Shown here piece by piece: positions 24,798-35,646 of a stretch of DNA of 64,000 nt. Origin of the DNA: a bacterium (GTDB taxonomy: Bacteria; Bacillota; Bacilli; Lactobacillales; Streptococcaceae); contig CAJNCY010000008.1 in the NCBI GenBank assembly GCA_905221375.1, forward strand, positions 1 to 64,000, read 5' to 3'. Under the pieces are notes generated by a model. The model made no database searches and had not been told where the DNA came from. It was given only the letters and a program-made list of their open reading frames with translations. The first letter of the stretch is position 1; each line of letters starts with the position of its first letter. The position numbers were made by a program, and so were the translations under genes.

Positions 24798-25649
24798 ATG
24801 GCTACTATTCAATGGTTTCCTGGACACATGTCTAAAGCGCGTCGACAGGTGCAGGAAAATCTAAAATTTGTTGATTTTGTAACGATTTTGGTGGATGCAC
24901 GCTTACCTCTATCTAGTCAAAATCCTATGTTGACCAAGATTGTTGGTGACAAACCAAAACTTTTGATTTTAAACAAAGCAGACTTGGCCGATCCAGCAAT
25001 GACCAAAGAATGGCGTCAGTATTTTGAATCACAGGGAATCCAGACTCTGGCTATTAACTCCAAAGAGCAAGTGACTGTAAAAGTTGTAACAGATGCGGCC
25101 AAAAAGCTCATGGCGGATAAGATTGCTCGCCAAAAAGAACGTGGTATCAAGATTGAAACCTTGCGTACCATGATTATCGGGATTCCAAATGCTGGTAAAT
25201 CCACTCTTATGAACCGTTTAGCTGGTAAGAAAATTGCCGTTGTCGGCAATAAACCAGGGGTTACCAAGGGGCAACAATGGCTCAAAACCAATAAAGACCT
25301 GGAAATATTGGATACACCGGGGATTCTCTGGCCTAAGTTTGAGGATGAAACTGTTGCGCTTAAGTTGGCCTTGACTGGAGCTATTAAAGACCAGTTGCTT
25401 CCTATGGATGAAGTAACCATTTTTGGACTCAATTATTTCAAAGAACATTATCCAGAAAAGCTGGCTGAACGCTTCAAACAAATGAAAATTGAAGAAGATG
25501 CGCCTGTTATTATTATGGACATGACCCGCGCCCTCGGCTTCCGTGATGACTATGACCGTTTCTACAGTCTCTTCGTGAAGGAAGTCCGCGACGGCAAACT
25601 CGGTAACTATACCTTAGATACATTGGAAGACATCGATGGCTACGATTAA
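24798..25649 (+). CDS. rbgA: Ribosome biogenesis GTPase RbgA/YlqF
   Basis: The 283-residue protein is a circularly permuted GTPase: the G4 motif NKAD comes first (about 58-61), then G1 GIPNAGKST, then G3 DTPG. RbgA is needed for late assembly of the 50S ribosomal subunit. It is a core gene overlapped by rnhB by 14 bp, the usual streptococcal pair. Confidence 0.95.
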   Translation: MATIQWFPGHMSKARRQVQENLKFVDFVTILVDARLPLSSQNPMLTKIVGDKPKLLILNKADLADPAMTKEWRQYFESQGIQTLAINSKEQVTVKVVTDAAKKLMADKIARQKERGIKIETLRTMIIGIPNAGKSTLMNRLAGKKIAVVGNKPGVTKGQQWLKTNKDLEILDTPGILWPKFEDETVALKLALTGAIKDQLLPMDEVTIFGLNYFKEHYPEKLAERFKQMKIEEDAPVIIMDMTRALGFRDDYDRFYSLFVKEVRDGKLGNYTLDTLEDIDGYD

Positions 25650-26415
25650 AGAAATCAAAGAACTCCTTGCAACGGTCAAGGAGTTAGAAAGCCCTATTTT
25701 TTTAGAGCTTGAAAAGGATAATCGCTCTGGAGTTCAAAAGGAAATCAGCAAGCGTAAAAAAGCCATTCAGGCTGAATTGGATGAGGATCTTCGTTTGGAA
25801 TCCATGCTTTCCTATGAAAAGGAACTATATAAGCAAGGATTGACCTTAATTGCAGGTGTTGATGAGGTCGGTCGTGGCCCTCTGGCTGGACCTGTAGTCG
25901 CTGCAGCCGTTATTTTACCTAAAAATTGTAAGATTAAAGGCCTCAACGACAGCAAAAAAATTCCTAAAAAGAAACATCTGGAGATTTTCCAAGCCGTTCA
26001 AAACCAAGCCTTGTCAATCGGAATTGGTATCATGGATAATAGTGTCATAGACCAAGTCAATATCTATGAAGCAACCAAACTGGCCATGAAGGAAGCAATT
26101 TCCCAGATCAGTCCGCAACCTGAGCATCTCTTGATTGATGCCATGAAACTAGAATTGCCCATTTCACAAACATCTATCATCAAAGGAGATGCCAACTCCC
26201 TCTCTATCGCAGCAGCATCTATAGTGGCTAAGGTGACACGTGATGAATTGATGAAGGAATACGACCAGCAGTTCCCTGGCTATGATTTTGCTACTAATGC
26301 AGGATATGGAACTGCTAAACACCTGGAAGGACTGGAAAAACTAGGAGTTACCCCAATTCACCGAACCAGCTTTGAACCAGTTAAATCACTGGTTTCAGGA
26401 GAAAAAGAAAGTTAA
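25636..26415 (+). CDS. rnhB: Ribonuclease HII
   Basis: The 259-residue enzyme has the RNase HII active-site motifs [13 protein letters not shown], the later LLIDAMKL segment and TRDELM. It removes ribonucleotides from DNA and RNA from RNA-DNA hybrids. Its start overlaps rbgA, so the two are translationally coupled. An N-terminal helical extension of about 70 residues is normal for Gram-positive RNase HII. Confidence 0.95.
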   Translation: MATIKEIKELLATVKELESPIFLELEKDNRSGVQKEISKRKKAIQAELDEDLRLESMLSYEKELYKQGLTLIAGVDEVGRGPLAGPVVAAAVILPKNCKIKGLNDSKKIPKKKHLEIFQAVQNQALSIGIGIMDNSVIDQVNIYEATKLAMKEAISQISPQPEHLLIDAMKLELPISQTSIIKGDANSLSIAAASIVAKVTRDELMKEYDQQFPGYDFATNAGYGTAKHLEGLEKLGVTPIHRTSFEPVKSLVSGEKES

Positions 26416-26431
26416 GTTAGAAGGAATGATT

Positions 26432-27982
26432 ATGGAGGAACAGTCAGAAACACTCAGTTCCAAGAAAGAATTTGCCTTTGCCTCAAGCACCATATTATCC
26501 CAAGTTGGACGAGGAATCATTGTTGGTCTCGTCGTAGGGCTCATCGTCGGATCTTTTCGGTTTTTAATCGAAAAAGGCTTCCACCTGATACAAGGACTTT
26601 ATCAAGATCAAGCGCACCTAGTGCGCAATCTTTTTATCATTGGTCTATTTTATTTAATAGTTTGTTGGCTCAGTGCGAAATTAACTCGGTCAGAAAAAGA
26701 CATCAAAGGTTCAGGAATTCCTCAAGTCGAAGCTGAATTAAAGGGACTGATGACCCTCAACTGGTGGGGAGTTCTTTGGAAAAAATATATTCTAGGAATT
26801 CTTGCTATTGCTAGCGGTCTTATGCTGGGGCGTGAGGGACCCAGTATTCAACTTGGAGCGGTCGGTGGTAAAGGTATTGCCAAGTGGCTTAAATCCAGTC
26901 CAGTAGAGGAACGCTCCTTGATTGCGAGTGGAGCTGCAGCAGGATTAGCCGCAGCCTTTAATGCACCAATAGCAGGCCTCCTCTTTGTCGTAGAAGAAGT
27001 TTATCACCATTTTTCACGCTTTTTCTGGGTATCTACTCTCGCAGCCAGTCTGGTAGCAAACTTTGTTTCTCTGCTCATATTTGGCTTAACCCCCGTACTG
27101 GATATGCCAGATAATATTCCCCTAATGACCCTAGACCAGTATTGGATTTACCTTCTTATGGGAATTTTTTTAGGACTTTCTGGTTTTCTCTATGAGAAAG
27201 CTGTACTCAATGTTGGTAGAGTTTATGACTGGATTGGGCAAAAAATCCGTTTGGATAGAGCTTATTACCCAATTCTAGCTTTCATTCTCATCATACCAGT
27301 CGGGATCTTCTTGCCACAAATCCTTGGTGGTGGAAATCAGCTGGTTCTTTCCTTAACTGAGCAAAATTTTAGTTTCCAAGTTCTATTAGTTTACTTTTTG
27401 ATCCGCTTTGTTTGGAGCATGATTAGTTATGGAAGTGGCCTTCCAGGAGGAATTTTCCTACCAATTTTGGCGCTTGGTTCCTTGCTTGGAGCCCTAGTTG
27501 GTGTCATTTGTGTGAATATTGGACTTGTCAGTCAGGAGCAATTCCCTATATTTGTCATTCTGGGAATGAGTGGATACTTTGGAGCAATATCCAAGGCTCC
27601 CTTAACTGCTATGATACTCGTAACTGAGATGGTAGGAGATATTCGCAATCTCATGCCACTTGGTTTAGTAACCTTAGTAGCTTACATCATAATGGATCTT
27701 CTCAAGGGAGCACCAGTCTATGAGGCTATGTTGGAAAAAATGTTGCCAGAAGAAGCGACAGATGAAGGAGAAGTCACACTTATTGAAATCCCTGTATCTG
27801 ACAAAATCGCTGGAAAACAAGTACACGAGCTCAGCTTGCCTCATAACGTCCTCATCACAACACAAGTTCATAATGGCAAGAGCCAAACAGTTAACGGCTC
27901 AACCAGAATGTATCTGGGTGATATGATTCACCTAGTTATTCCAAAAAGTGAAATTGGAAAAGTAAAAGATTTGTTGTTGTAG
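26432..27982 (+). CDS. ClC-family chloride transporter with TrkA-C domain
   Basis: The 516-residue membrane protein has the ClC signature segments GSGIPQ, GREGPSIQ (containing the gating glutamate of H+/Cl- exchangers) and GLPGGIFLP. A cytoplasmic TrkA-C-like domain occupies roughly the last 85 residues. It probably exchanges chloride for protons. I start at ATG 26432 after AAGG; an ATG six bases upstream is possible. A terminator follows at 28036. Confidence 0.88.
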   Translation: MEEQSETLSSKKEFAFASSTILSQVGRGIIVGLVVGLIVGSFRFLIEKGFHLIQGLYQDQAHLVRNLFIIGLFYLIVCWLSAKLTRSEKDIKGSGIPQVEAELKGLMTLNWWGVLWKKYILGILAIASGLMLGREGPSIQLGAVGGKGIAKWLKSSPVEERSLIASGAAAGLAAAFNAPIAGLLFVVEEVYHHFSRFFWVSTLAASLVANFVSLLIFGLTPVLDMPDNIPLMTLDQYWIYLLMGIFLGLSGFLYEKAVLNVGRVYDWIGQKIRLDRAYYPILAFILIIPVGIFLPQILGGGNQLVLSLTEQNFSFQVLLVYFLIRFVWSMISYGSGLPGGIFLPILALGSLLGALVGVICVNIGLVSQEQFPIFVILGMSGYFGAISKAPLTAMILVTEMVGDIRNLMPLGLVTLVAYIIMDLLKGAPVYEAMLEKMLPEEATDEGEVTLIEIPVSDKIAGKQVHELSLPHNVLITTQVHNGKSQTVNGSTRMYLGDMIHLVIPKSEIGKVKDLLL

Positions 27983-28035
27983 GATCCTTTTACATAATTT
28001 ATATTACGTAAAAGGTTGGCTTGATTTATTTAGAA

Positions 28036-28069
28036 AACCGATTCTCAGCAATGAGATCGGTTATTTTTT
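28036..28069 (+). terminator. Terminator after the ClC gene
   Basis: Stem AACCGAT/ATCGGTT followed by a T-run; a second inverted repeat (CCTTTTAC/GTAAAAGG) lies just before it. Confidence 0.75.
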
Positions 28070-28131
28070 AAGACCCTATTTTTTAATATACTATTTCCTC
28101 CAAAATCATTGAAATTATAGCTTGAATTTGA

Positions 28132-29535
28132 TATGATGGTCTTATGGATAAAAGTAGAGCAAAGCGTGAGAATTACGATAAGATAAGAATGAGTCTAATA
28201 GCCCTAGTAGCCATCTTCTCAGTAAGTATTTGTGTCCTTGGTTCAATAATTGGATACAAAATATACACAAAACAAAGTTTTGAACAAAAGATTGAATCGC
28301 TCAAAAAAGAGAAAGATGATCAATTGAGTGAGGGAAATCAGAAGGATCATTTTCGTAAGGGACAAGCAGAAGTAATTGCCTATTATCCTCTCCAAGGGGA
28401 GCAAGTGATTTCGTCTATAAAGGGAATTATGACACAGGATATTAAAGACAATCTAGAGGATAAGGAAAATCTGGTTTTTTATTATACGGAGAAACAGGAT
28501 GCGACTTTAAAAGGGATTGTCAACCGAAGTGTGATAAAACAAGTCTATGATTTAACTTCGTCAAAAGTTGAAGAGACTGAAAAAACTAGTCTAGCAAAAG
28601 TACATTTGACAGAAGATGGTAAACCTTTTACCCTTGATCAACTATTTTCAGATGCTAGTAAGGCCAAAGAGAAACTAATAAAAGAACTGACTTCTTTCTT
28701 ACAGGATAAGAAATTGGAGCAAGAAAAGATCGATCAGCTTGTTAAAGGTTTCTCTGACCAAGACTTGTCTGCATGGAATTTTGATTACAAGGATAGTCAG
28801 ATTATCCTTTATCCAAGTCAGTCAGTTGAAAATCTAGACGAGATTGCCTTGCCAGTATCTAGTTTCTTTGAAGTTATTCAGTCCTCTTATTTATTAGATA
28901 AGGACGCAGAACTATATAAGGCTTATTATGAAAAGAAAAATCGTAAAGTAGTAGCCTTGACTTTTGATGATGGACCAAATCCTGCAACAACAAATCAAGC
29001 ATTAGATACTCTTTCTAAGTATGGAATTAAGGCTACTTTCTTTGTTTTAGGTAAGAATGTTTCTGGAAATGAAGAGATTTTGAAACGCATGAAATCGGAT
29101 GGCCATGTCATTGGAAACCATAGTTGGAGCCATCCAGTTCTTTCAAAACTTTCGCTTGATGAAGCTAAAAAACAAATTACTGATACTGAGGACGCGTTGA
29201 CTAAGGTGCTGGGTTCTAGTTCAAAACTCATGCGTCCGCCTTATGGAGCCATTACAGACGACATTCGCAAAAGCTTAGATTTGAGCTTTATTATGTGGGA
29301 TGTAGATAGTCTGGACTGGAAAAGTAAAAATGAAGCAGCTATTTTGACAGAAATTCAGCGTGAAGTCAAGAATGGTTCTATTATTCTCATGCATGATATC
29401 CATGCTGAAACAGTGAATGCTTTACCAAAGGTTATTGACTATTTGAAAGGGCAAGGTTATGACTTTGTAACAATTCCAGATTTGTTAGATACTCGTCTTA
29501 AAACTCACCAGCTTTACTACGACCGTGACCAATAA
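28132..29535 (+). CDS. pgdA: Peptidoglycan N-acetylglucosamine deacetylase PgdA
   Basis: The coding region is 28144-29535 (463 residues, matching pneumococcal PgdA). It has one N-terminal membrane anchor (about 18-40), a linker domain, and a C-terminal NodB domain with TFDDGPN, the metal-binding HSWSHP, RPPYG, DSLDW and LMHDIH. It deacetylates cell-wall GlcNAc, giving lysozyme resistance. The -10 TATGAT at 28132-28137 puts the transcription start at or next to the ATG, so the mRNA is probably leaderless. Confidence 0.93.
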   Translation, partial: YDGLMDKSRAKRENYDKIRMSLIALVAIFSVSICVLGSIIGYKIYTKQSFEQKIESLKKEKDDQLSEGNQKDHFRKGQAEVIAYYPLQGEQVISSIKGIMTQDIKDNLEDKENLVFYYTEKQDATLKGIVNRSVIKQVYDLTSSKVEETEKTSLAKVHLTEDGKPFTLDQLFSDASKAKEKLIKELTSFLQDKKLEQEKIDQLVKGFSDQDLSAWNFDYKDSQIILYPSQSVENLDEIALPVSSFFEVIQSSYLLDKDAELYKAYYEKKNRKVVALTFDDGPNPATTNQALDTLSKYGIKATFFVLGKNVSGNEEILKRMKSDGHVIGNHSWSHPVLSKLSLDEAKKQITDTEDALTKVLGSSSKLMRPPYGAITDDIRKSLDLSFIMWDVDSLDWKSKNEAAILTEIQREVKNGSIILMHDIHAETVNALPKVIDYLKGQGYDFVTIPDLLDTRLKTHQLYYDRDQ

Positions 29536-29611
29536 TTCAAAAAATCTAAAGAGATAAGTTTTCCTTGAGAATTTGTTTCTTTGGATTTTCTTCTCATAGA
29601 AAGGAAAAATA

Positions 29612-30454
29612 ATGAAATCTTATACTTTAAACAATGGCGTTCCAATTCCAGTTCTAGGATTTGGAACCTGGAAAGCTGAAAATGGAGAGATTGCCTATCA
29701 AGCTGTCCTAGAGGCTTTAAAGGCAGGCTATCGCCATATCGATACGGCAGCTATCTATAAAAATGAAGAAAGCGTTGGTCGTGCCATTCAAGATAGTGGC
29801 GTTCCGCGTGAGGAAATTTTTATAACCAGTAAATTGTGGAATACAAATCACAACTATAAGCAAGCTCGTCAGGCTTTTGAAGAGTCTTTAGAGAAGCTGG
29901 GCTTGGAATATTTGGATTTGTATTTGATTCATTGGCCAAATCCAAAACCGCTCAGAGAAAATGACCAATGGAAAATCCGAAATACGGAAGTTTGGAGGGC
30001 GATGGAAGACCTCTATCAAGAAGGCAAAATCCGTGCTATTGGAGTTAGTAATTTCCTTCCCCATCATTTGGATGCCTTGCTTGAAACAGCAAAAATTCTT
30101 CCAGCGGTCAATCAAGTTCGTTTGGCTCCAGGTGTGTATCAAGAGGAAGTCGTAGCTTACTGTCGAGAAAAAGGCATTTTATTGGAAGCTTGGGGACCTT
30201 TTGGTCAGGGAGAACTGTTTGATAGCAAGCAAGTGCAAGAAATCGCAGCGAATCATGGAAAGGCTGTTGCTCAGATAGCCTTGGCCTGGAGCTTGGCAGA
30301 AGGATTTTTACCCCTTCCAAAATCTGTCACAGCGTCTCGTATTCAGGCTAATCTTGATTGCTTTGGAATCGAATTGAGTCATGAGGAGCGTGAAACCTTA
30401 AAAGCGATTGCTGTTCAGTCTGGTGCTCCACGAGTTGATGATATGGATTTCTAG
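29612..30454 (+). CDS. Aldo/keto reductase
   Basis: The 280-residue protein has the aldo/keto reductase motifs GYRHIDTAAIYKNEE (catalytic Asp and Tyr), LDLYLIHWPNP, IGVSNF and PLPKS. It reduces aldehydes and ketones with NADPH; the natural substrate is unknown. It is a core gene located next to pgdA, as in pneumococci. Confidence 0.9.
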   Translation: MKSYTLNNGVPIPVLGFGTWKAENGEIAYQAVLEALKAGYRHIDTAAIYKNEESVGRAIQDSGVPREEIFITSKLWNTNHNYKQARQAFEESLEKLGLEYLDLYLIHWPNPKPLRENDQWKIRNTEVWRAMEDLYQEGKIRAIGVSNFLPHHLDALLETAKILPAVNQVRLAPGVYQEEVVAYCREKGILLEAWGPFGQGELFDSKQVQEIAANHGKAVAQIALAWSLAEGFLPLPKSVTASRIQANLDCFGIELSHEERETLKAIAVQSGAPRVDDMDF

Positions 30455-30492
30455 AAAATCATAAAAAGAATTGTACATTATTCTAATTTTTG

Positions 30493-30695
30493 ATATAATA
30501 GTCAGCAGGAAAGAAAGTCTTATGGCGTTCTTCAAGCGAGCTTGGGATAGTGGGAGCCAAGTAGGGCAAAATAAAGAACTGGCGCTTTCTGTAGTATTTT
30601 CAAAAACAATGAAGTAATAAATTAGGGTGGAACCGCGTTTCTGACGCCCCTAGGTTAAATCAACCTAGGATTGTCGGACGCGGTTCTTTCGCTTA
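30493..30695 (+). promoter_or_regulatory. Glycine T-box riboswitch
   Basis: After a TATAAT at 30493-30498, the leader carries the T-box sequence AGGGTGGAACCGCG (30624-30637), which pairs with the uncharged tRNA acceptor end, and a terminator-type stem 30631-30690. A GGC at 30565-30567 followed by A is a plausible glycine specifier. This fits glyQS downstream, although another gene lies in between. Confidence 0.85.
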
Positions 30696-30726
30696 TTCAG
30701 TCTATTATGTGAAAGAAAGGAGAGAC

Positions 30727-31488
30727 GTGGAAAACCTTTATCTTGTAAAAGATGATAGTCAACTAGCTGCATTTCGTGATTTTGTAGTAAGAAATACTGA
30801 AAAGTTGAAAGATTATCAATCTTTTTTAAAGAATGAACTTGCAGTCTGTGATTTACCGCAAGACGTTATTTGGTCAAGTTTTAATGCTGCTACACAGATT
30901 ATTAGGGAAAGTGCTGTTCCAGCCTATACAAATAATAGACGAATGGTTATGACGCCTGATTTAGCTGTTTGGAAAGAGTTGTATTTGTATCAGTTGATGG
31001 ACTACGAGTGTTCTCAGCAAACTCAAGTAATAGAAAGTCACTATCATTCTTTATCTGAAAATTTCCTCTTACAGATTGTAGGACATGAGTTAGCTCATTG
31101 GTCGGAGCATTTTTTAGATGATTTTGATGGTTACGACTCTTATATATGGTTCGAAGAGGGGATGGTTGAATATATTAGTCGCAAGTATTTCTTGACAGAA
31201 GAGGAATTTCAGGCGGAAAAAATTTGTAATCAATCTCTCGTAGAACTTTTTCAGAAGAAGTATGGTTGGCATTCATTGAATGATTTTGGTTCTTCGACTT
31301 ATGATAAGAACTATGCAAGTATTTTTTACGAATACTGGCGTAGTTTTTTGACAATAGATAAGTTGGTAGAAAATCTAGGTAGTGTACAAGCGGTCTTCGA
31401 TTCTTATCATTTATGGGCAAATACAGATAAAACTCTTCCCTTGTTAAATTGGTTTGTTCAGCAGAAATTAATTGAAAAAGAAATATAA
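30727..31488 (+). CDS. HExxH metallopeptidase-like protein
   Basis: The protein (about 253 residues) contains a zinc-peptidase motif HELAHW in IVGHELAHWSEHF, followed by a glutamate-rich FEEGMVEYISRKYF segment that supplies a third ligand in gluzincin-type enzymes. There is no signal peptide, so it is cytoplasmic. It lies between the glycine T-box and glyQ and should be co-regulated with them. The start GTG 30727 follows AAAGGAGA; an upstream GTG at 30709 is less likely. Substrate unknown. Confidence 0.75.
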   Translation: MENLYLVKDDSQLAAFRDFVVRNTEKLKDYQSFLKNELAVCDLPQDVIWSSFNAATQIIRESAVPAYTNNRRMVMTPDLAVWKELYLYQLMDYECSQQTQVIESHYHSLSENFLLQIVGHELAHWSEHFLDDFDGYDSYIWFEEGMVEYISRKYFLTEEEFQAEKICNQSLVELFQKKYGWHSLNDFGSSTYDKNYASIFYEYWRSFLTIDKLVENLGSVQAVFDSYHLWANTDKTLPLLNWFVQQKLIEKEI

Positions 31489-31502
31489 AAACTAAAGGAG
31501 TA

Positions 31503-31676
31503 AACAATGTCTAAGAAATTAACATTTTACTGCGTCAGTGGCAGAGACCTCCTTACAGTCGGGCTACCCCACACTCAGCACTAGAGTGCCTGAGCTAGAC
31601 GCAGTACTAACTCGTCTTGCCTCGTATGATCGACGAGGCAGACTCGTGTCGCAAGTAATTTATATAAACAGGAGAA
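31503..31676 (+). repeat. Duplicated glyQ start with structured insert
   Basis: The glyQ initiation region occurs twice, 174 bp apart: ATG plus six codons are identical at 31507-31527 and 31681-31701, each after an AGGAG. The first copy runs into a foreign, GC-richer segment and stops after 25 codons. The insert holds inverted repeats: TACTGCGTC/GACGCAGTA around 31528-31604, and TGCCTCGT/ACGAGGCA around 31619-31642. It looks like an insertion with target duplication. Confidence 0.7.
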
Positions 31677-31680
31677 AACA

Positions 31681-32598
31681 ATGTCTAAGAAATTAACATT
31701 TCAAGAAATTATTTTGACTTTGCAACAATTTTGGAATGACCAAGGTTGTATGCTTATGCAGGCTTATGACAATGAAAAAGGTGCGGGAACCATGAGTCCT
31801 TACACTTTCCTTCGTGCTATCGGACCTGAGCCATGGAATGCAGCGTATGTGGAGCCATCACGTCGTCCTGCTGACGGTCGTTATGGGGAAAACCCTAACC
31901 GTCTCTACCAACACCACCAATTCCAAGTGGTCATGAAGCCATCTCCATCAAACATCCAAGAACTTTACCTTGAGTCTTTGGAAAAATTGGGAATCAATCC
32001 TTTGGAACACGATATTCGTTTCGTTGAGGACAACTGGGAAAACCCATCAACTGGTTCAGCTGGTCTCGGTTGGGAAGTTTGGCTTGATGGGATGGAAATT
32101 ACTCAGTTCACTTATTTCCAACAAGTTGGTGGATTGCCAACTGGCCCTGTGACTGCGGAAGTTACCTATGGTTTGGAACGTTTGGCTTCTTACATTCAAG
32201 AAGTAGACTCTGTCTATGATATCGAGTGGGCTGATGGTGTAAAATACGGAGAAATATTTATTCAGCCTGAGTATGAGCACTCAAAATATTCATTTGAAAT
32301 TTCAGATCAAGAAATGTTGCTGGAAAACTTTGATAAGTTTGAAAAAGAAGCTGGTCGTGCCTTGGAAGAAGGATTAGTGCACCCTGCCTATGACTATGTT
32401 CTCAAATGTTCACACACCTTTAACCTGCTTGATGCGCGTGGTGCCGTATCCGTAACCGAGCGTGCAGGCTATATCGCTCGTATCCGTAACTTGGCTCGTG
32501 TCGTAGCCAAAACCTTTGTCGCAGAACGCAAACGCCTAGGTTACCCACTTTTAGATGAAGAAACAAGAGCTAAACTCTTAGCAGAAGACGCAGAATAA
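31681..32598 (+). CDS. glyQ: Glycyl-tRNA synthetase alpha subunit
   Basis: The 305-residue protein is a full-length GlyQ ([46 protein letters not shown]). With GlyS it forms the alpha2-beta2 enzyme that charges tRNA-Gly. The preceding leader is unusual because its start region is duplicated upstream. Regulation is by the T-box at 30493. Confidence 0.96.
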   Translation: MSKKLTFQEIILTLQQFWNDQGCMLMQAYDNEKGAGTMSPYTFLRAIGPEPWNAAYVEPSRRPADGRYGENPNRLYQHHQFQVVMKPSPSNIQELYLESLEKLGINPLEHDIRFVEDNWENPSTGSAGLGWEVWLDGMEITQFTYFQQVGGLPTGPVTAEVTYGLERLASYIQEVDSVYDIEWADGVKYGEIFIQPEYEHSKYSFEISDQEMLLENFDKFEKEAGRALEEGLVHPAYDYVLKCSHTFNLLDARGAVSVTERAGYIARIRNLARVVAKTFVAERKRLGYPLLDEETRAKLLAEDAE

Positions 32599-32809
32599 AG
32601 AAAGTGACAAATTACGAAAATGGGCGAACAGTGTGAGCCCTGAGCCAGTTGCCGCAGTGATGAAGGTATCCTTAGTGAAGCTAAGGATACTAGGCAAAAT
32701 TGGAGACTTTTGGCTCCAATTTTAGCAATGAAGCAACGAAGTTGGTTGCTTGCGTGCCAATCACATAAGGCAAGCTGGAAAATAAAAAGATACTTTTCGG
32801 AGAAAAAAC
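32599..32809 (+). other. Three-hairpin spacer between glyQ and glyS
   Basis: The 211-bp spacer contains three consecutive perfect hairpins: GTATCCTTAG/CTAAGGATAC (32666-32690), AAAATTGGAG/CTCCAATTTT (32696-32723) and AAGCAAC/GTTGCTT (32731-32751). The second ends in Ts and could terminate or stabilise transcript ends. Such a spacer is long for an operon encoding two subunits of one enzyme. Confidence 0.55.
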
Positions 32810-34846
32810 ATGACAAAAAACTTATTAGTAGAACTCGGTCTTGAAGAATTACCAGCCTATGTTGTCACACCAAGTGAAAAACAACTAGGCGAAAAAATGG
32901 CAGCCTTCCTCAAGGAAAACCGCCTGTCTTTTGAAGCTATTCAGACCTTCTCAACACCACGTCGTTTGGCTGTTCGTGTAACTGGTCTTGCAGACAAACA
33001 GTCTGATTTGACAGAAGATTTTAAGGGGCCAGCAAAGAAAATTGCCTTGGATAGTGATGGAAACTTCACCAAAGCAGCTCAAGGATTTGTCCGTGGAAAA
33101 GGCTTGACGGTTGAAGATATCGAATTCCGTGAAATCAAGGGTGAAGAATATGTCTATGTCACTAAGGAAGAAGTTGGTCAAGCAGTTGAAGCCATTGTTC
33201 CTGGTGTTGTAGATGTCTTGAAGTCCTTGACTTTCCCTGTCAGCATGCACTGGGCTGGAAATAGCTTTGAATACATTCGTCCTGTTCACACTTTAACTGT
33301 TCTCTTGGATGAGCAAGAGTTTGACTTGGATTTCCTTGATATCAAGGGAGGTCGTGTGAGCCGTGGGCATCGTTTCTTGGGACAAGAAACTAAGATTCAG
33401 TCAGCATTGAGCTATGAAGAAGATCTTCGTGCACAGTATGTAATTGCAGATCCACGTGAACGTGAGCAAATGATTGTTGACCAAATCAAGGCAATCGAAG
33501 CTGAGAATGGTGTACATATCGAAATTGATGCGGACTTGCTTAATGAAGTCTTGAACTTGGTGGAATACCCAACTGCCTTCATGGGAAGTTTTGATGCCAA
33601 ATACCTTGAAGTTCCAGAAGAAGTCTTGGTGACTTCAATGAAAGAACACCAACGTTACTTTGTTGTTCGTGATCAAGATGGTAACCTATTGCCAAACTTC
33701 ATTTCTGTCCGTAACGGAAACGCAGAGCATTTGGAAAATGTCATCAAAGGAAATGAAAAAGTCTTGGTAGCTCGTTTGGAAGATGGAGAATTCTTCTGGC
33801 GTGAAGACCAAAAATTGGCGATTTCAGATCTTGTTGAAAAATTAAACAATGTGACTTTCCATGAGAAAATCGGTTCCCTTCGTGAACACATGATTCGTAC
33901 TGGTCAGATTGCTATTCTCTTGGCAGAAAAGGCTGATTTGTCAGCGGATGAAACGATTGACCTAGCCCGTGCAGCAGCCATTTACAAGTTTGACTTGTTG
34001 ACAGGTATGGTTGGTGAATTTGACGAACTCCAAGGAATTATGGGTGAAAAATATGCCCTTCTTGCTGGGGAAACTCCAGCAGTGGCAGCTGCTATTCGTG
34101 AACACTACATGCCTACATCAGCTGAAGGAGAACTTCCAGAGAGCAAGGTCGGCGCAGTGCTTGCAATTGCAGACAAATTGGATACAATTTTGAGTTTCTT
34201 CTCAGTAGGTTTGATTCCATCAGGTTCTAATGACCCTTATGCCCTTCGTCGTGCGACCCAAGGTGTAGTTCGTATCTTGGATGCCTTTGGTTGGCACATT
34301 GCTATGGATGAGTTGATTGATAGCCTTTATGCTTTAACATTTGACAGCTTGACTTATGAAAATAAAGCAGAGGTTATGGACTTTATCAAGGCTCGTGTTG
34401 ATAAGATGATGGGCTCTACTCCAAAAGATATCAAGGAAGCAGTTCTTGCAGGTTCAAACTTTGTTGTGGCAGATATGCTGGAAGCAGCAAGTGCTCTCGT
34501 AGAAGCAAGCAAGGAAGAAGACTTTAAACCATCTGTTGAATCACTTTCTCGTGCCTTTAATTTGGCTGAGAAGGCAGAAGGTGTTGCTACAGTTGATTCA
34601 GCACTTTTTGAAAATGACCAAGAAAAAGCTTTGGCAGAAGCAGTAGAATCACTCGTTTTGTCAGGGACTGCCAGTCAGCAATTGAAACAACTCTTTGCTC
34701 TTAGCCCAGTCATTGATGCATTCTTTGAGAATACCATGGTTATGGCTGAAAATGAAGCAGTCCGTCAAAATCGTTTGGCAATCTTGTCTCATTTAATTCA
34801 AAAAGCAGCTAAACTTGCACGTTTTAACCAAATCAATACCAAATAA
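32810..34846 (+). CDS. glyS: Glycyl-tRNA synthetase beta subunit
   Basis: The 678-residue protein is a full-length GlyS ([77 protein letters not shown]) with a C-terminal anticodon-binding region. It works with GlyQ. Its start codon follows a TTTTCGGAG site. Confidence 0.96.
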   Translation: MTKNLLVELGLEELPAYVVTPSEKQLGEKMAAFLKENRLSFEAIQTFSTPRRLAVRVTGLADKQSDLTEDFKGPAKKIALDSDGNFTKAAQGFVRGKGLTVEDIEFREIKGEEYVYVTKEEVGQAVEAIVPGVVDVLKSLTFPVSMHWAGNSFEYIRPVHTLTVLLDEQEFDLDFLDIKGGRVSRGHRFLGQETKIQSALSYEEDLRAQYVIADPREREQMIVDQIKAIEAENGVHIEIDADLLNEVLNLVEYPTAFMGSFDAKYLEVPEEVLVTSMKEHQRYFVVRDQDGNLLPNFISVRNGNAEHLENVIKGNEKVLVARLEDGEFFWREDQKLAISDLVEKLNNVTFHEKIGSLREHMIRTGQIAILLAEKADLSADETIDLARAAAIYKFDLLTGMVGEFDELQGIMGEKYALLAGETPAVAAAIREHYMPTSAEGELPESKVGAVLAIADKLDTILSFFSVGLIPSGSNDPYALRRATQGVVRILDAFGWHIAMDELIDSLYALTFDSLTYENKAEVMDFIKARVDKMMGSTPKDIKEAVLAGSNFVVADMLEAASALVEASKEEDFKPSVESLSRAFNLAEKAEGVATVDSALFENDQEKALAEAVESLVLSGTASQQLKQLFALSPVIDAFFENTMVMAENEAVRQNRLAILSHLIQKAAKLARFNQINTK

Positions 34847-34888
34847 AATCTATTAAACGGATTAAATCTTATCATAAAGGAGAGAAAC

Positions 34889-35146
34889 ATGGATCCTAAA
34901 AAAATTGATCGTATTAACGAGCTTGCCAAAAAGAAAAAAACAGAAGGCTTGACACCAGAAGAAAAAGTGGAACAAGCCAAACTACGTGAGGAGTATATCG
35001 AAGGTTATCGTCGCACTGTTCGTCACCACATCGAAGGGATCAAAATTGTGGACGAAGAAGGAAACGATGTTACACCAGAGAAACTACGTCAAGTCCAACG
35101 TGAAAAAGGTTTACATGGCCGTAGTCTCGATGATCCAAATTCATAA
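34889..35146 (+). CDS. DUF896 (YnzC-like) small protein
   Basis: The 85-residue protein has the DUF896 pattern: [38 protein letters not shown] and [19 protein letters not shown]. It forms a three-helix bundle in B. subtilis YnzC; function is poorly defined. It follows glyS as usual in pneumococci. Confidence 0.9.
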   Translation: MDPKKIDRINELAKKKKTEGLTPEEKVEQAKLREEYIEGYRRTVRHHIEGIKIVDEEGNDVTPEKLRQVQREKGLHGRSLDDPNS

Positions 35147-35203
35147 TAAGCATTCTTTCTTTTAATGAAATAATAATCAAAAGACTATCATACATAAATG
35201 AGC

Positions 35204-35252
35204 TGCACCTCAAAAGTTAGAGCTAGAAAATCTAACTTTTGAGGTGTTTTTA
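35204..35252 (+). terminator. Strong terminator after the glyQS unit
   Basis: Long stem CACCTCAAAAGTTAGA pairing with TCTAACTTTTGAGGTG, followed by TTTTT. Confidence 0.9.
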
Positions 35253-35328
35253 TTTGAAAAAAGACAGTAAAAAAGCGCAAAAAATCAATTCCGTGCTAGC
35301 GTGTAATTGAAATTTTTTAGTTTTGGCG

Positions 35329-35602
35329 TTAGAACTGTTTCCTCAGTCCTAGCCCCTTCTCTTTTTGATAAGTATGCTTGATGGAGAGTAGTTTGTAAAT
35401 GATTCTGAGAATCTTATGAGCATAAGAAATGACGGCTTTCATCTTGCTTACTCTTTGGGAAATTCGATTGTAAAAAGAAGAAAAAGCTGGATCCTTGGAA
35501 TGTGCTGCAATTAATCCCGACATGGTCAAAGCCTGTTTTATTTAGCGATTTCCTTGCGTGATGTGTGAGGATTTTTTAATGCCAGCACTATAGGTTAAAC
35601 AT
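35329..35602 (-). pseudogene. IS110-family transposase 3' remnant
   Basis: The minus strand reads SAGIKKSSHITQGNR, an in-frame stop, then IKQALTMSGLIAAHSKD followed by FYNRISQR, ISYAHKILRIIYKLL. This is the C-terminal part of IS110/IS116-type transposases. The front is missing. Its edge coincides with a 45-bp repeat at 35602. Confidence 0.7.
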
Positions 35603-35646
35603 CTTTTTCTGTCATGAGTTAGCAGGCTCTGCCTGCTTAGAGTTTT
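35602..35646 (+). repeat. 45-bp direct repeat, left copy
   Basis: This 45-bp sequence, with a GCAGGC-TCT-GCCTGC hairpin, recurs at 38270-38314 with one mismatch. The two copies bracket the broken ABC transporter. Confidence 0.8.
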
